From Bradyrhizobium sp. AZCC 1610 (GTDB lineage Bacteria > Pseudomonadota > Alphaproteobacteria > Rhizobiales > Xanthobacteraceae): 64,000 nucleotides of DNA. The notes beneath the pieces are model-generated. The model was not told where the DNA came from and ran no database searches. It saw only the letters and a program-made list of their open reading frames with translations. The stretch covers positions 7,473,001-7,537,000 of the forward strand of contig NZ_JAZHRR010000001.1 in the NCBI RefSeq assembly GCF_036924515.1, written 5' to 3'. Below, one piece after another: positions 1-9,022 of this stretch (position 1 is its first letter; each line of letters begins with the position of its first letter). The translations under genes and the position numbers were made by a program.

Positions 1-149
1 CCCTCAAGGGCGACAAGCAGTTGACCGAGAACGTGATCGTCGAGGTGCTCGCTGCAGCCCGCCGTCTCGGGCTCGCAGCTCCCGATGTACAGGTCTTGCG
101 CAAGCCGAGGGTCGGTCCAAAGCGGATTGCGAAGCGCAAGTCCCGCTAG
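1..149 (+). CDS. C-terminal end of an unidentified protein, 5' end outside the window
   Basis: An open frame enters from the left edge and ends at a TAG at 147-149, leaving 48 residues. The fragment has an amphipathic stretch followed by a strongly basic tail (ending KRIAKRKSR). I do not recognise the family and no catalytic motif is visible. Its stop overlaps the convergent stop of the cyclase/AAA gene by a few bases. The coding call rests on an open, GC-rich reading frame with a clean stop and is only moderately secure. Confidence 0.4.
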   Translation, partial: LKGDKQLTENVIVEVLAAARRLGLAAPDVQVLRKPRVGPKRIAKRKSR

Positions 150-3100
150 GCTGTTTCCGCCACGGCGCCGCCGGATGGCGGGAACCACGGCTTCATGCCG
201 AGCTGGCTAAGAAGCTTCTCGCCGCGATCGCGGAACTCGTTCGCCTCCGCCTGCAGCCCGTGCCGGCCGTAGAGGTCCGCACGGGTGAGGTGACAGTGCG
301 CCAGCAGCGGCAACAGATCGAGTTCGCCGGAAATGGCGCTCGCGTTCTCGATCATTCTCTCGCCGGCTTCAAGATCGTCAGCGCGCGCGGCGTGGATCGT
401 CGCCGCCAGCCAGCAGGCGTGGGCTTCTGCCGCGCGTTCGCCGAGGCTCCTCGTCCGCTCCAGCAGGTCGGTCAGCGTCTTCAGCGCCTTGTCGAATTCG
501 CCGGCAAGCACCAGCGCTTCGACATAGGCGATGAGCGTAAGCGATCGCGTGATCTGGGGTTCGGCAATCTCGTCGAGCGAGACGGCTTTCTCCAGTAACG
601 CAATCCCCTCCCGGACCTGCCCGAGCCGGGCCATCGTCCGGCCAAGGCCGGCCATGATTCGCGAGGCATAGGCGTCCAGGTCATGGGTGGCACAGACGTC
701 GAGCAGGCGGTTGAAAACCAGGATGGCGGCTCCGCCGTCTCCCTTGTGGAGGGCGATAGATCCGATGCTCCAATAGGCCCACATGACCGAATCCGGCTGC
801 CCGACGGCGTCCGCCCGGCGCGCCGCCTCGGCAGCACAGGCTTCCGCCTTATCGAATTCGCCGACGACGGCGAGACAGATCGAAAGGTGGCTTCGGGCAA
901 ATGCAGCGGGCAGGACGGGGAGGCCGTGAAAGTCGTCCGACGGCTTGCCGTCGAGCATGGCCAGAATCCCTTCGAACGATTCGATGGCCGCACGGAATTC
1001 GCCGCGGGCCTGTCTGGCGCGCGCCATGTACATCTTCGTCGCGAGCTGCAGCCGCTCGTTGTCCCCGGCGAGGCTCAAGGCCCGCTCGCCCGTCGCCAGC
1101 GCCTCTGCGTACCGAGCCTTCAGGACAAGACAATTGGCGGTAAAGGAATGAATCCGTCCGAGCCTGGCGCTGTCCTCGAGCTGTGCGGCAATCTGTTCAG
1201 CCGCATTGAGGCAATCAAGCGTTTGCTGGACGCGCCCCAACGGCGTCAACGCATGCCGCAAGTCGATGCGCAAATCGATCGCCAGCGTGGGCCGCTCGTC
1301 CGACGGCAAATGCTCGACGGCGATAAGCGCACCTTCGAGATGCTGAACCGCAGCGCGGTTTGCTGCACGGGCGACTTCCCGCGCGGCGGCGACCTGGAGA
1401 TGAACGACCGCCCGGTCCCATGCCTGGGCGCGAACGGCATGGAAGGCCAGCCAGTCGGATTTTTCGATCAGCCGATCGGCATATACCTGCTCACCGGCAA
1501 TCAGGCTCGCGGTATGGAGCGTGCGGCGCCGGTCCGCCGAAAGCATCCGGTAGGCTGCATCGTGAACCAGCGCGTGCTTGAACCTGTATTCGATGTCCGG
1601 AAACAGGTTTGTCTCGTAGAGAAATTCGGCATCCTGGAGTCGCTTTAGCGCCTCGCGCAGCTGATCCGGGCGCAAGTGTGCCACGGCCTGCAGGATGCTG
1701 AGAGGCACTTCATATCCAATGACGGCCGCGGCCTGCAGCAGGCGCTTGTCAACGAGAGATAGCCTGTCGATGCGCGAGGTCAGCAGGGCTTCGATCGTCT
1801 GGGGTATCTTGAGCTCGACGATCGACGTTGTGGTGTGATAGTCGGCGCGCTTGCCGTTGAGCACGCCGGTCTCGACGAGAGACCGCACGCTCTCCTCCAG
1901 GAACAACGGTGTCCCGCCCGTTTTCTCGATGAGGATTTCCTTGAGCTGTCCCAGCGCCTCGTCGAGGCCGATCAGCGCGTCGAGCAATTCGCTCGCGATG
2001 TCGTGCTGGAGGGGGTTGACCCGGACCTGGGTGAAATAGGACTTGCCGGTCCAACCGTGATGAAATTCGGGCCTGAAGCTGACCAGGAGCATGATCCGCG
2101 CACCCGGAAGACCGTCGACGAGGCCGTCGATAAGGGCCATCGTTTCCTGGTCGATCGAGTGCAGGTCCTCGAGAACGAGCAGGAGCGGCCGTACTTCGCT
2201 CTCGCGGAACAACAGCCGTTTGACGGCTTCGAGGATTCGCTGCCCGCGCTGCGGCCGGTCCGAGGGGGACGACTGCGCGTCGTCGGGCGAAGGATCGAGC
2301 AACAGGAGCAGTGCCGGCAGCCCCGGCAGCAGCGCTTCATCCAGGCTCATGAGCTTGGTGGTGACTTTCTCGCGAATGGTCTGCGAATCGTCGGACGTGG
2401 TGAGCTGGAAATAGCTCCTGAGGAATTCCGTAACCGGCAGGTAGCTGGTGGCCGAGCCGTAGGAGCGCGCGCCGGCTTCGAGGACGTGCCAGGAATCCAG
2501 GTAGGGCGCGCGTGTGAATTCGTGGATGAGACGAGACTTGCCGACACCCGGCTCGCCAACCAGTGCCACGATCTGGCCATGACGCGCATAAGCGAGGTCA
2601 AGCGCATGCCGCAACTGCTTGATCTCGTCGTCGCGTCCGACGAAGCGCGTCAATCCGTGCCGCGCCAGCGCCTGAAGTCTCGAAACGGCAACGGCACCCA
2701 GCAATTCGTAAGACAGCACGGGCGCGCTCAGCCCCTTGACGAGCATCGGGCCGAGCGACCTGGTCATGACATAGCCTTGCGCCAAATGCAGCGTCTGTGA
2801 CGACATCAGAATCGTGCCCGGAACGGCCATCTGCTCCATGCGCGCGGCCAGATGTACGGCCTGGCCGTGAGCGGAGTAGTTCATGTGCAACTCGCTGCCC
2901 AGCGAACGCACGACGACTTCGCCCGAGTTCAGTCCGACGCGTACGAGCAGCGGGACTCCTCTGGTCCGGCGCACCTCCTCCGCGTACTTCCGGATCAACT
3001 CCTGCATTTTGAGCGCGGCAAAACAGGCCCGGACGGCGTGGTCCTCATAAGCGATCGGGGCCCCGAAAAGCGCCTGGATTCCGTCGCCCATCACCTGGTT

Positions 3101-3505
3101 GATCGTGCCCTCGTAGCGTCCGACAGCTTCCATCATCCGTTCGAGAACGGGGTCAAGCAGCGAGCGGGCATCCTCGGGATCAAGCTCGGCGATATACTCG
3201 GTCGATCCCTTCATGTCCGAGCACAGCACGGTCACCTGCTTCCGCTCGCCCTCCTGAGACGTTTCGGATCCGAAGATGCTCTGGGCCAGGTGACTGGGCG
3301 CGTGAAAGAATGGCGATGCCGAAATGAGGGGGGCTGCATGTCTCGGCGCGACGACAGGAATGGACGCGCCGCAATTATCGCAAAACTTGCTTTCGGGGCG
3401 CAAATGGCTGCCGCAAGTCGCGCAGGCGATGCCGAACGCCATGCCGCACTCCCGGCAGAACTTTGCCTCGTCGCGATTCTCTTGCTGGCATCGTGGACAC
3501 TGCAT
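146..3505 (-). CDS. Adenylate/guanylate cyclase with AAA ATPase and TPR repeats (1119 aa)
   Basis: A large cytosolic signalling protein. Residues 3-20 and 28-45 are two CxxC...CxxC zinc ribbons. A class III cyclase domain follows at about 88-270, with both metal-binding Asp present (D97 in SDMKGST, D141 in MGDG). An NTPase module starts at about 285 with Walker A GEPGVGKS and a Walker B-like LLLVLEDLHS. The C-terminal half is helical TPR-like repeat. This matches the cyclase-AAA-TPR family known from bradyrhizobia and other soil bacteria, in which the cyclase is thought to be controlled by the ATPase/TPR scaffold. The signal it senses cannot be read from sequence. It stands alone, convergent with the partial gene at the left edge. 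Confidence 0.85.
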   Translation of the reverse strand: MQCPRCQQENRDEAKFCRECGMAFGIACATCGSHLRPESKFCDNCGASIPVVAPRHAAPLISASPFFHAPSHLAQSIFGSETSQEGERKQVTVLCSDMKGSTEYIAELDPEDARSLLDPVLERMMEAVGRYEGTINQVMGDGIQALFGAPIAYEDHAVRACFAALKMQELIRKYAEEVRRTRGVPLLVRVGLNSGEVVVRSLGSELHMNYSAHGQAVHLAARMEQMAVPGTILMSSQTLHLAQGYVMTRSLGPMLVKGLSAPVLSYELLGAVAVSRLQALARHGLTRFVGRDDEIKQLRHALDLAYARHGQIVALVGEPGVGKSRLIHEFTRAPYLDSWHVLEAGARSYGSATSYLPVTEFLRSYFQLTTSDDSQTIREKVTTKLMSLDEALLPGLPALLLLLDPSPDDAQSSPSDRPQRGQRILEAVKRLLFRESEVRPLLLVLEDLHSIDQETMALIDGLVDGLPGARIMLLVSFRPEFHHGWTGKSYFTQVRVNPLQHDIASELLDALIGLDEALGQLKEILIEKTGGTPLFLEESVRSLVETGVLNGKRADYHTTTSIVELKIPQTIEALLTSRIDRLSLVDKRLLQAAAVIGYEVPLSILQAVAHLRPDQLREALKRLQDAEFLYETNLFPDIEYRFKHALVHDAAYRMLSADRRRTLHTASLIAGEQVYADRLIEKSDWLAFHAVRAQAWDRAVVHLQVAAAREVARAANRAAVQHLEGALIAVEHLPSDERPTLAIDLRIDLRHALTPLGRVQQTLDCLNAAEQIAAQLEDSARLGRIHSFTANCLVLKARYAEALATGERALSLAGDNERLQLATKMYMARARQARGEFRAAIESFEGILAMLDGKPSDDFHGLPVLPAAFARSHLSICLAVVGEFDKAEACAAEAARRADAVGQPDSVMWAYWSIGSIALHKGDGGAAILVFNRLLDVCATHDLDAYASRIMAGLGRTMARLGQVREGIALLEKAVSLDEIAEPQITRSLTLIAYVEALVLAGEFDKALKTLTDLLERTRSLGERAAEAHACWLAATIHAARADDLEAGERMIENASAISGELDLLPLLAHCHLTRADLYGRHGLQAEANEFRDRGEKLLSQLGMKPWFPPSGGAVAETA

Positions 3506-3667
3506 GCATAGACCTTCAGCAGGACGGGCCGCCCCGAATATGGGCGGAGGCGTTGCTGGCCAAGACTCCTACACAGGGCGAGCAACGGTTGTTCACCCGA
3601 AGAATACCATGCAACCGACGGTCCTGTTGCATCCGCCCACGAAGATATTTCCGCGTGGTTTGTGAAC

Positions 3668-3685
3668 CACTTCACGAATGAAGTG
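3668..3685. repeat. Small inverted repeat between cyclase and MaoC genes
   Basis: CACTTC-acgaat-GAAGTG forms a 6-bp stem with a 6-nt loop in the 272-bp gap upstream of the cyclase gene and downstream of the MaoC gene. It has no adjacent T-run, so terminator function is uncertain; an operator is equally possible. The rest of this gap shows nothing I recognise. Confidence 0.25.
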
Positions 3686-3777
3686 CCGCCTCAGATAGTA
3701 TGATGCGTAGGGATGGTCCGGCAAAGCGCGGGGGTGCCGAGAGATCGGGCGCCACGCGACTGGGACGGCTTGTTCGT

Positions 3778-4257
3778 CTATTCCGGCCGCTTCCGAATCA
3801 AGAACTTCTGCGTCCCCTCCAGCACCAGCTCGCGGCGCTGGTTGAACACGGTCGAGCGCAACGTCACCACGCCGGTCGTGCGGCCGGGGACGAGTTCGGT
3901 CACTTCGAGCGCGGGATAGATGGTGTCGCCGGCATAGACCGGCTTCAGGAACTTGCTCGACTGCTCGAGGAATCCGACCAGCGATTCCTCGACGATGTAG
4001 GGGAATAGCCCGGCGCCAGGAGCGGTGTGCACCAGGGTCTGGAACCCATGCGCGAGCAGGTCCGGCATGCCGCGGGCACGGCAATATTCGACGTCGTAGT
4101 GGATCGGATGGGTGTCGCCGCTCGCGGTCTGGAACGCAGCGAACACTGCCGAGGTCTGGGTCCGGCTCGGGATCACGAAGCGTTCGCCGAGCACGAAATC
4201 CTCGAACCAGCGTTGTTGCGGCACCATGCGGTGCGCGGCGGGATCGAAGCCGGTCAT
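3778..4257 (-). CDS. MaoC-family (R)-hydratase/dehydratase-like protein (159 aa)
   Basis: A single hot-dog-fold domain. The hydratase signature is at residues 45-53 (ASGDTHPIH): Asp48 and His53 occupy the catalytic Asp/His positions of MaoC-type enoyl-CoA hydratases, with His50 where Asn is more usual. The downstream LLAHGFQTL segment is typical of the family. Expected role is hydration or dehydration of an acyl-CoA in fatty-acid, PHA or aromatic side-chain metabolism; the substrate is not predictable. Length is normal. It is monocistronic, with no linked acyl-CoA genes. Confidence 0.8.
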   Translation of the reverse strand: MTGFDPAAHRMVPQQRWFEDFVLGERFVIPSRTQTSAVFAAFQTASGDTHPIHYDVEYCRARGMPDLLAHGFQTLVHTAPGAGLFPYIVEESLVGFLEQSSKFLKPVYAGDTIYPALEVTELVPGRTTGVVTLRSTVFNQRRELVLEGTQKFLIRKRPE

Positions 4258-4340
4258 GCCTGATTTCCCTGCGATGTCTTGCCGTTAGTCCACGGCGTGC
4301 CGGTATCTCACCGATATGGCTGCGACAATCGGTTCAATTC

Positions 4341-4401
4341 GTCGTGCCCGGGCGATAGCGCGAAGCGCGTCTTCGCGCTAGATGTCCCGGACAGCCGCGT
4401 C
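4341..4401. repeat. Palindromic intergenic repeat (REP-like)
   Basis: GTGCCCGGGCGA is followed by a perfect 10-bp stem, TAGCGCGAAG/CTTCGCGCTA with a 5-nt loop, and then ATGTCCCGG. The CCCGGG...TCCCGG flanks with an internal hairpin are the layout of an extragenic repeat I associate with bradyrhizobial genomes. It lies between divergent genes (MaoC and EamA). Copy number in the genome cannot be judged from one window. Confidence 0.5.
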
Positions 4402-4446
4402 TTCAAAACAGCCGCGCAAGAACAATAGGCGGTCCCCAATCTCCCA

Positions 4447-5361
4447 ATGAGCCTGTTCGCCAAGATCTCCACCTATGACGAGCGTTCCGCGCGGCTGGCC
4501 GGCATCGGCTTGATGCTGCTGTCGATCTTCATGTTCTCGTTCGGTGATGCGCTCGGAAAATTCATGGTCGCGACCTATTCGGTCGGGCAGTTGCTGTGGC
4601 TGCGCGCCTGCGCGGCCCTGCTCGTGCTGTTGCCGGTGATCTGGAAGCAGCGCGCCGAATTTTCCCGCATCGAACGGCCGTGGCTGCAACTGCTTCGCGT
4701 CGTGCTCTCGACGCTCGAAGTCGCAGCCTTCTTCCTCGCCACCGTCTATCTGCCGCTCGCGGACGTCATCACCTATTATCTGGCCTCGCCGATCTTCGTC
4801 ACCGCGTTGTCGGGTATCGTGCTCGGCGAGCACGTCGGCTGGCGGCGCTGGACCGCGATCCTGATCGGATTCTGCGGGGTCTTGATTGCATTGCGCCCGT
4901 CCACGCAAACCGTGAGCTGGCCTGCGATGATCGCGCTCGGCGGCAGCCTGTCGTTTGCGTTCCTGATGCTGATCACGCGCTCGCTGCGGGCGACGCCGGA
5001 TATTGTGCTGACCACAACGCAATTCGGCGGCACGTTTCTGCTCGGCGCGCTGATGTCACCGATTGGCTGGGTGACTCCGACTATCGGCAGTCTCGGCCTG
5101 TTTGCCGTAGCGGGAGTTACTTCGGTCGTCGCGCTGCTGTGCATCAACCGTTCGCTGAAACTGGCGCCGGCCAGCGTTGTGGTTCCCTATCAATATTCGA
5201 TGATCGTATGGGCGGTGATCTTCGGCTTTGTCGTATGGGGTGACGTGCCGTCGATCTCGACCCTGATCGGTGCAGTCATCATCATCGGCGCGGGCTTCTA
5301 TATCTTCATGCGCGAACAGCAGCTCGGCCGTGAGGAAACGGTGGTCAATCCGCCGGCGTAG
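4447..5361 (+). CDS. DMT-superfamily (EamA) transporter (304 aa)
   Basis: An inner-membrane protein with about ten hydrophobic helices arranged as two EamA repeats (about residues 17-145 and 157-290). EamA proteins export or take up small metabolites; substrate specificity cannot be read from sequence. Hallmarks include the early GDALGK segment and the second-repeat PYQYSMIVWAVIFGF segment. Length is normal for the family. The ATG at 4447 has only a weak Shine-Dalgarno. It is monocistronic, followed by a perfect inverted repeat at 5371. Confidence 0.85.
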   Translation: MSLFAKISTYDERSARLAGIGLMLLSIFMFSFGDALGKFMVATYSVGQLLWLRACAALLVLLPVIWKQRAEFSRIERPWLQLLRVVLSTLEVAAFFLATVYLPLADVITYYLASPIFVTALSGIVLGEHVGWRRWTAILIGFCGVLIALRPSTQTVSWPAMIALGGSLSFAFLMLITRSLRATPDIVLTTTQFGGTFLLGALMSPIGWVTPTIGSLGLFAVAGVTSVVALLCINRSLKLAPASVVVPYQYSMIVWAVIFGFVVWGDVPSISTLIGAVIIIGAGFYIFMREQQLGREETVVNPPA

Positions 5362-5370
5362 ATAATCATT

Positions 5371-5394
5371 GTCGTCCCTGCGTTCAGGGACGAC
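5371..5394 (+). terminator. Perfect inverted repeat after the EamA gene; terminator or REP remnant
   Basis: GTCGTCCCTG-cgtt-CAGGGACGAC is a perfect 10-bp stem starting 9 nt after the EamA stop. There is no clear T-run, and the stem sequence resembles a repeat common in bradyrhizobia, so it could be a repeat that also terminates transcription. It also lies between the EamA stop and the GNAT stop, where it could serve both convergent genes. Confidence 0.5.
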
Positions 5395-5420
5395 GGCTGT
5401 GTTGCGGTGGTGGCGGCTAG

Positions 5421-6017
5421 CTACCGCTCTCTCCTCGTCGAACTGCCCCAGTTCTTCAGCGACCACCAGACACCGCGCGTCAGGCGGAAGCGGTCGACCG
5501 GGGTCGAGGATCCCAGCGCCTCGAAGCGGTGCAGTTCGACGCCGCTCCACTGGAAGCCGCATTTCTCCAGGATGTTGCGCGACGCCGGGTTGGCGACGCG
5601 GGCGCCTGAAATCAGGTGCTCGGCATCGAATTCCTCGAAGAAGAAATCGATCACCGCGCGTGCGGCTTCGGTGCCGAAACCCTGGCCCCAATGCGCGACG
5701 CCGAGCCAGTAGCCGAGTTCCGGCGCGTCCGGCTCGCTGCGGTCGATGCCGACCATGCCGATGGCCGAATAGTTCTGCTCGATCAGAAACACGGTGTTAT
5801 CGGTGGATGTCGCGCGCACGAATTCGACCGCGTGGTCCTGCAGATAGGGATGCGGCAGGCGGCGGGTGTTTTCCGCAATGCGGCGATCGTTGGCGAGATG
5901 CGCAATCGCTTTTACGTCCGCGAGCGTCGGCCGGCGCAGCGTCAGCCGTTCGGTCTCGAGGACGCAGCTACTCGGTTCACGCAACGTCGAGGTCGGGATC
6001 GGAATGTCCTGCAACAT
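5421..6017 (-). CDS. GNAT N-acetyltransferase, RimJ/RimL-like (198 aa)
   Basis: A one-domain acetyltransferase. The start LTLRRPTLADVKAI and the acetyl-CoA pyrophosphate loop GQGFGTEAA (the Q/RxxGxG/A motif) are typical of the RimJ/RimL branch, as is the ANPASRNILEKCGF segment. Proteins of this branch acetylate ribosomal-protein N-termini or small amines; the acceptor is not predictable here. It lies downstream of rpmA on the same strand, but a terminator at 6051-6079 separates the two. Length is normal. Confidence 0.8.
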   Translation of the reverse strand: MLQDIPIPTSTLREPSSCVLETERLTLRRPTLADVKAIAHLANDRRIAENTRRLPHPYLQDHAVEFVRATSTDNTVFLIEQNYSAIGMVGIDRSEPDAPELGYWLGVAHWGQGFGTEAARAVIDFFFEEFDAEHLISGARVANPASRNILEKCGFQWSGVELHRFEALGSSTPVDRFRLTRGVWWSLKNWGSSTRRER

Positions 6018-6050
6018 GTCGGGCTCCAGAATGCGAGTATGCGCAAAATG

Positions 6051-6079
6051 AAAAGGGGAGGCCGGTTTCCCGCCTCCCC
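6051..6079 (-). terminator. Rho-independent terminator of the rplU-rpmA operon
   Basis: On the minus strand GGGGAGGC pairs with GCCTCCCC across a short loop and is followed by TTTTC. It lies 63 nt after the rpmA stop and before the GNAT start, and fits termination of the ribosomal-protein transcript. Confidence 0.65.
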
Positions 6080-6141
6080 TTGGAGCCCTTTTCGACTCCG
6101 CCGGTTCAACAGGACCCGGCGGACTCAGATGTGTCCACCGT

Positions 6142-6411
6142 CTATTCGGCCGCCTCCACCATCGGAACTACCGATACGAAAGTGCGGCCATTGGCTTTTG
6201 CACGGAACTCGACATGACCTTCGATCTTGGCGAAGAGAGTATGGTCGGTGCCCATGCCGACATTAAGGCCGGGATGCCAGGTGGTGCCGCGCTGACGCGC
6301 GATAATGTTGCCGGGAATCACGTGCTCGCCGCCATAAGCCTTGATGCCCAGGCGCTTGCCCGCTGAATCGCGCCCGTTTCGCGATGAACCGCCTGCTTTT
6401 TTGTGAGCCAT
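6142..6411 (-). CDS. rpmA: 50S ribosomal protein L27
   Basis: An 89-residue protein beginning [16 protein letters not shown], the conserved L27 N-terminus that reaches the peptidyl-transferase centre, followed by [16 protein letters not shown] and [10 protein letters not shown], all diagnostic of bL27. There is no Firmicutes-type cleavable N-terminal extension. It is the second gene of the rplU-rpmA operon, 105 nt after rplU, and is followed by a good terminator. Confidence 0.97.
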   Translation of the reverse strand: MAHKKAGGSSRNGRDSAGKRLGIKAYGGEHVIPGNIIARQRGTTWHPGLNVGMGTDHTLFAKIEGHVEFRAKANGRTFVSVVPMVEAAE

Positions 6412-6516
6412 GGCCCGTCTCCGACTTCGCTAGTATTTAGATCAATTCCTTGACGGAATCATTTCACTTTTTGTCGCGCTTCAACTTTTCGCCGAAGCGC
6501 ATCACTTTTTGTCGCG

Positions 6517-6981
6517 CTAGCCCTTCGCGGCGGCCTTCTTTGCGGCGGGCTTTGCCGCAGTCTTTTTCGCAGGCGCCTTCTTCCTGGCGGCCTTCGGCTC
6601 CTCGTCGCCCTCGGCGGCGGGTGCCACAACCTTTTCCCTCTTCGGCCGCGGGCCGATCGAAGGTTTGGCGTTATCGGTCAGGACCTCGGTGATGCGAAGC
6701 ACCGTGATCTCGTCGCGATAGCCGCGCTTGCGGCGCGAATTCTTGCGGCGACGCTTCTTGAACGCGATCACCTTGGGGCCGCGCTTGTGATCCAGCACTT
6801 CGGCCGCAACGGAAGCGCCTGCCACCGTCGGCGTGCCCAGCACCGGCGTGTCACCGCCGACCACCAGAACTTCACCAAGCTGCACGATCGTGCCGACATC
6901 GCCGGCGATCTTGCCTATCTCGAGCACATCATCCGGAACGACGCGGTATTGCCTGCCGCCGGTTTTGATGACTGCGAACAT
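6517..6981 (-). CDS. rplU: 50S ribosomal protein L21 with a long Lys/Ala-rich tail
   Basis: Residues 1-102 are a normal bL21 core (starts MFAVIKTGGRQYRV; contains KFKKR-like KKRRRKNSRRKRGYR followed by the C-terminal ITVLRI strand). Unlike the roughly 103-residue E. coli protein, this one continues for about 50 residues of Ala/Lys/Pro-rich, histone-like repeats (APAKKTAAKPAAKKAAAKG). Such tails are seen in related alphaproteobacteria and probably contact rRNA. First gene of the operon; transcription enters from 6982-7306. Confidence 0.97.
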   Translation of the reverse strand: MFAVIKTGGRQYRVVPDDVLEIGKIAGDVGTIVQLGEVLVVGGDTPVLGTPTVAGASVAAEVLDHKRGPKVIAFKKRRRKNSRRKRGYRDEITVLRITEVLTDNAKPSIGPRPKREKVVAPAAEGDEEPKAARKKAPAKKTAAKPAAKKAAAKG

Positions 6982-7084
6982 CGTTTTTTTCCTTCGTGTT
7001 CGATCCCGGCCTCGGACATATTCCCAACAGGGCTGCCCGGGTCGGCTTTTTGGTCAGTCGTTATGGGTACGATTTTCGCGCGGC

Positions 7085-7119
7085 CAAGGGCGAGCCCCCA
7101 TAGAACAAGGGCGAGCCCC
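7085..7119. repeat. 14-bp direct repeat in the rplU upstream region
   Basis: CAAGGGCGAGCCCC occurs twice, separated by 7 nt, in the 325-bp gap between rplU and the ROK-like gene. The rest of the gap contains an AT-poor leader and, at 7271-7300, a short CGCTATTCGCCATTCGCTAC-type degenerate repeat. The promoter of the ribosomal operon must lie here, but I cannot place its -35/-10 with confidence. Confidence 0.35.
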
Positions 7120-7306
7120 TTAAGAATTCGCGCAAAAACAAGCGGCGCGAGAAATCCCGCGCCGGATGCGGGGACTTATAGCCGCAGAACGCCGTGAGTC
7201 AAGGCAAAGAGCCCCAAAAACCGGCCAAAAATGAAGGATTTGGGTCGAAAAGGGCGAATAGGGACACGCCCATCGCTATTCGCCATTCGCTACTCGCCAC
7301 TCCCCC

Positions 7307-8467
7307 ATGAAACCAATGGGTTCCCCGCCCGTTGTCACCAGCGAGATCCGGCAGGGGCTTGGGCGCATGGCAGAAGACACCATAACGACCACGGGCATCG
7401 CCCGCCACGGCGCCACCCGGCTGCCGTCGGTCGAGGTCGACAGCTTCAATGTCGAACTGAAGGACGACGAAGGCTTCCTCGGCGACCGCGCGAGCAAGGG
7501 AGCCTTCCGCGAGATCCTGGACGGCTTACGCAAGCCGCTCAGGAAAAACGGCGACGATCCCTTGGGTAAAAAGTCTGCCGGCGAGATTCCCAAGGACGAT
7601 CTCGACCAGGCGCTGGTCGGCGACGATGTCGGCGCCGCAGCCTTGGTGCATGGCGCAATCGAAGAGTTTGCCCAGGAGCTGGCCTATGTGACGCGGCGGT
7701 TCCTGAAAACCAAGGCGTGGGCGGATACCGAGCGCATCGTGGTCGGCGGTGGCTTCAGGCAGAGCCGGGTCGGCGAGATCGCCATCGCCCGCACCGACAT
7801 CATCCTCAAGGCCGAGGACTTCGAGGTCGATCTGGTGCCGATCCGCTTTCATCCCGATGACGCCGGCCTGATCGGCACGCTGCACCTGGCGCCGTCATGG
7901 ATCTTCGAGGGCCATGACAGCATCCTTGCGGTGGATATCGGCGGCACCAACATCCGCTGCGGCGTGGTGGAGACGCGCTGGAAAAAGGCGCCCGATCTTT
8001 CCAAGGCTGACGTCTGGAAGTCCGAACTGTGGCGGCACGCCGATGAAGAGCCGACGCGTGAAGGCGCGGTGAAGCGGCTGGTCAAGATGTTGAAGGATCT
8101 GATCGCGGCCACGGAGGCCGAAGGCCTGAAGCTCGCGCCCTTCATCGGCATCGCCTGTCCCGGCGTGATCAACGAGGACGGTTCGATCGAAAAGGGCGCG
8201 CAGAACCTGCCGGGCAATTGGGAGAGCAGCAAGTTCAACCTGCCGGCCAGCCTGGTGGAGGCGATCCCGCAGATCGGCGATCACGACACCGCCGTACTGA
8301 TGCACAATGACGGCGTGGTGCAGGGCCTCTCCGAAGTTCCCTTCATGCAGGACGTCGAGCATTGGGGCGTATTGACCATCGGCACCGGCCTCGGCAATGC
8401 GCGCTTCACCAACCGCCGGAAAGAGAATGGCAGGGACGACAAGAAGACGAAAAAGGGCAGGGATTAA
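7307..8467 (+). CDS. ROK/sugar-kinase-like protein with N-terminal extension (386 aa)
   Basis: The C-terminal half carries the ATP-binding signature of the ROK/actin-ATPase superfamily: LAVDIGGTNIRCGVVE at about residues 208-223, then GIACPGVINEDGSI and LTIGTGLGNARF near the end. The first ~200 residues are not recognisable ROK sequence. The chain stops just after GTGLG, so the zinc-binding CxCGxxGC and the last helices of classical ROK kinases are absent. Catalytic activity is therefore doubtful, and a regulatory or variant role is possible. The start could instead be the ATG at 7367 (MAEDTITT), because the first 20 residues look poorly conserved. Confidence 0.6.
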   Translation: MKPMGSPPVVTSEIRQGLGRMAEDTITTTGIARHGATRLPSVEVDSFNVELKDDEGFLGDRASKGAFREILDGLRKPLRKNGDDPLGKKSAGEIPKDDLDQALVGDDVGAAALVHGAIEEFAQELAYVTRRFLKTKAWADTERIVVGGGFRQSRVGEIAIARTDIILKAEDFEVDLVPIRFHPDDAGLIGTLHLAPSWIFEGHDSILAVDIGGTNIRCGVVETRWKKAPDLSKADVWKSELWRHADEEPTREGAVKRLVKMLKDLIAATEAEGLKLAPFIGIACPGVINEDGSIEKGAQNLPGNWESSKFNLPASLVEAIPQIGDHDTAVLMHNDGVVQGLSEVPFMQDVEHWGVLTIGTGLGNARFTNRRKENGRDDKKTKKGRD

Positions 8468-8611
8468 CGCCGTCCCGCGCGGGTAAGGTTGACTGGTTAG
8501 GTTAAAACCGGGTTCGCGTTGCCGTTTCGCTCGGCCTTGCTACCGTCATTTCGTCGCTCCGGCTGGCCGGCGAAGCCGCACTTCCCGGCCGGAATTTCAA
8601 AGCAGCGGCAC

Positions 8612-8646
8612 GGGACCGTCAGTTTTTTGTCGCGTCTGGCGGTCCC
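8612..8646 (+). terminator. Imperfect hairpin downstream of the ROK-like gene
   Basis: GGGACCGTCAG pairs with CTGGCGGTCCC (10 of 11) over a 13-nt loop containing a T6 run. It lies 145 nt after the ROK stop and could be a terminator or repeat. The rest of 8470-8773 shows nothing beyond the presumed tRNA promoter. Confidence 0.3.
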
Positions 8647-8773
8647 ACCCCTTTTCCGAAAGCCGTTCCGGCCCGTTTTGGCGCGAATTTCTCCGCCCCG
8701 CGCCTTGTCTGCCCCGTCTTCCTCGCCTAGAACTCGCCCCGACCGCGGGCCGAATCTGCCCGTCATGGCGCCT

Positions 8774-8863
8774 GGAGAGGTGGCAGAGTGGTCGAATGCA
8801 CCGCACTCGAAATGCGGCATAGGTGCAAGCCTATCGGGGGTTCGAATCCCTCCCTCTCCGCCA
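8774..8863 (+). tRNA. tRNA-Ser(CGA)
   Basis: The 90-nt sequence folds as a class II tRNA. The acceptor GGAGAGG pairs with CCTCTCC, followed by discriminator G and an encoded CCA. The anticodon stem is CCGCA/TGCGG with loop CTCGAAA, giving anticodon CGA. A long variable arm (CATAGGTGCAAGCCTATCG region) and a T-arm with GGTTCGAATCC are present. It decodes the UCG serine codon. Intact, with no integrase alongside. Confidence 0.96.
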
Positions 8864-9022
8864 GCTGATCGTTTGCGATGCGCCAATCAATCATCGCCGT
8901 TGCTGCGCTTCTAGCTAGTGGCCTACGGGACCCTTGCCACAACGTCGGGCCGATTTTTCTCGAGCCAGGCCACGGCTTCGGGTGCAGTCGCTCGCCGCAT
9001 ACTCAACGAGGCCAAGCGTTCC

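Noticed and set aside
1835..2800. 321-codon plus-strand frame
   Set aside because: Antisense to the cyclase/AAA gene, which has clear catalytic motifs in the other strand.
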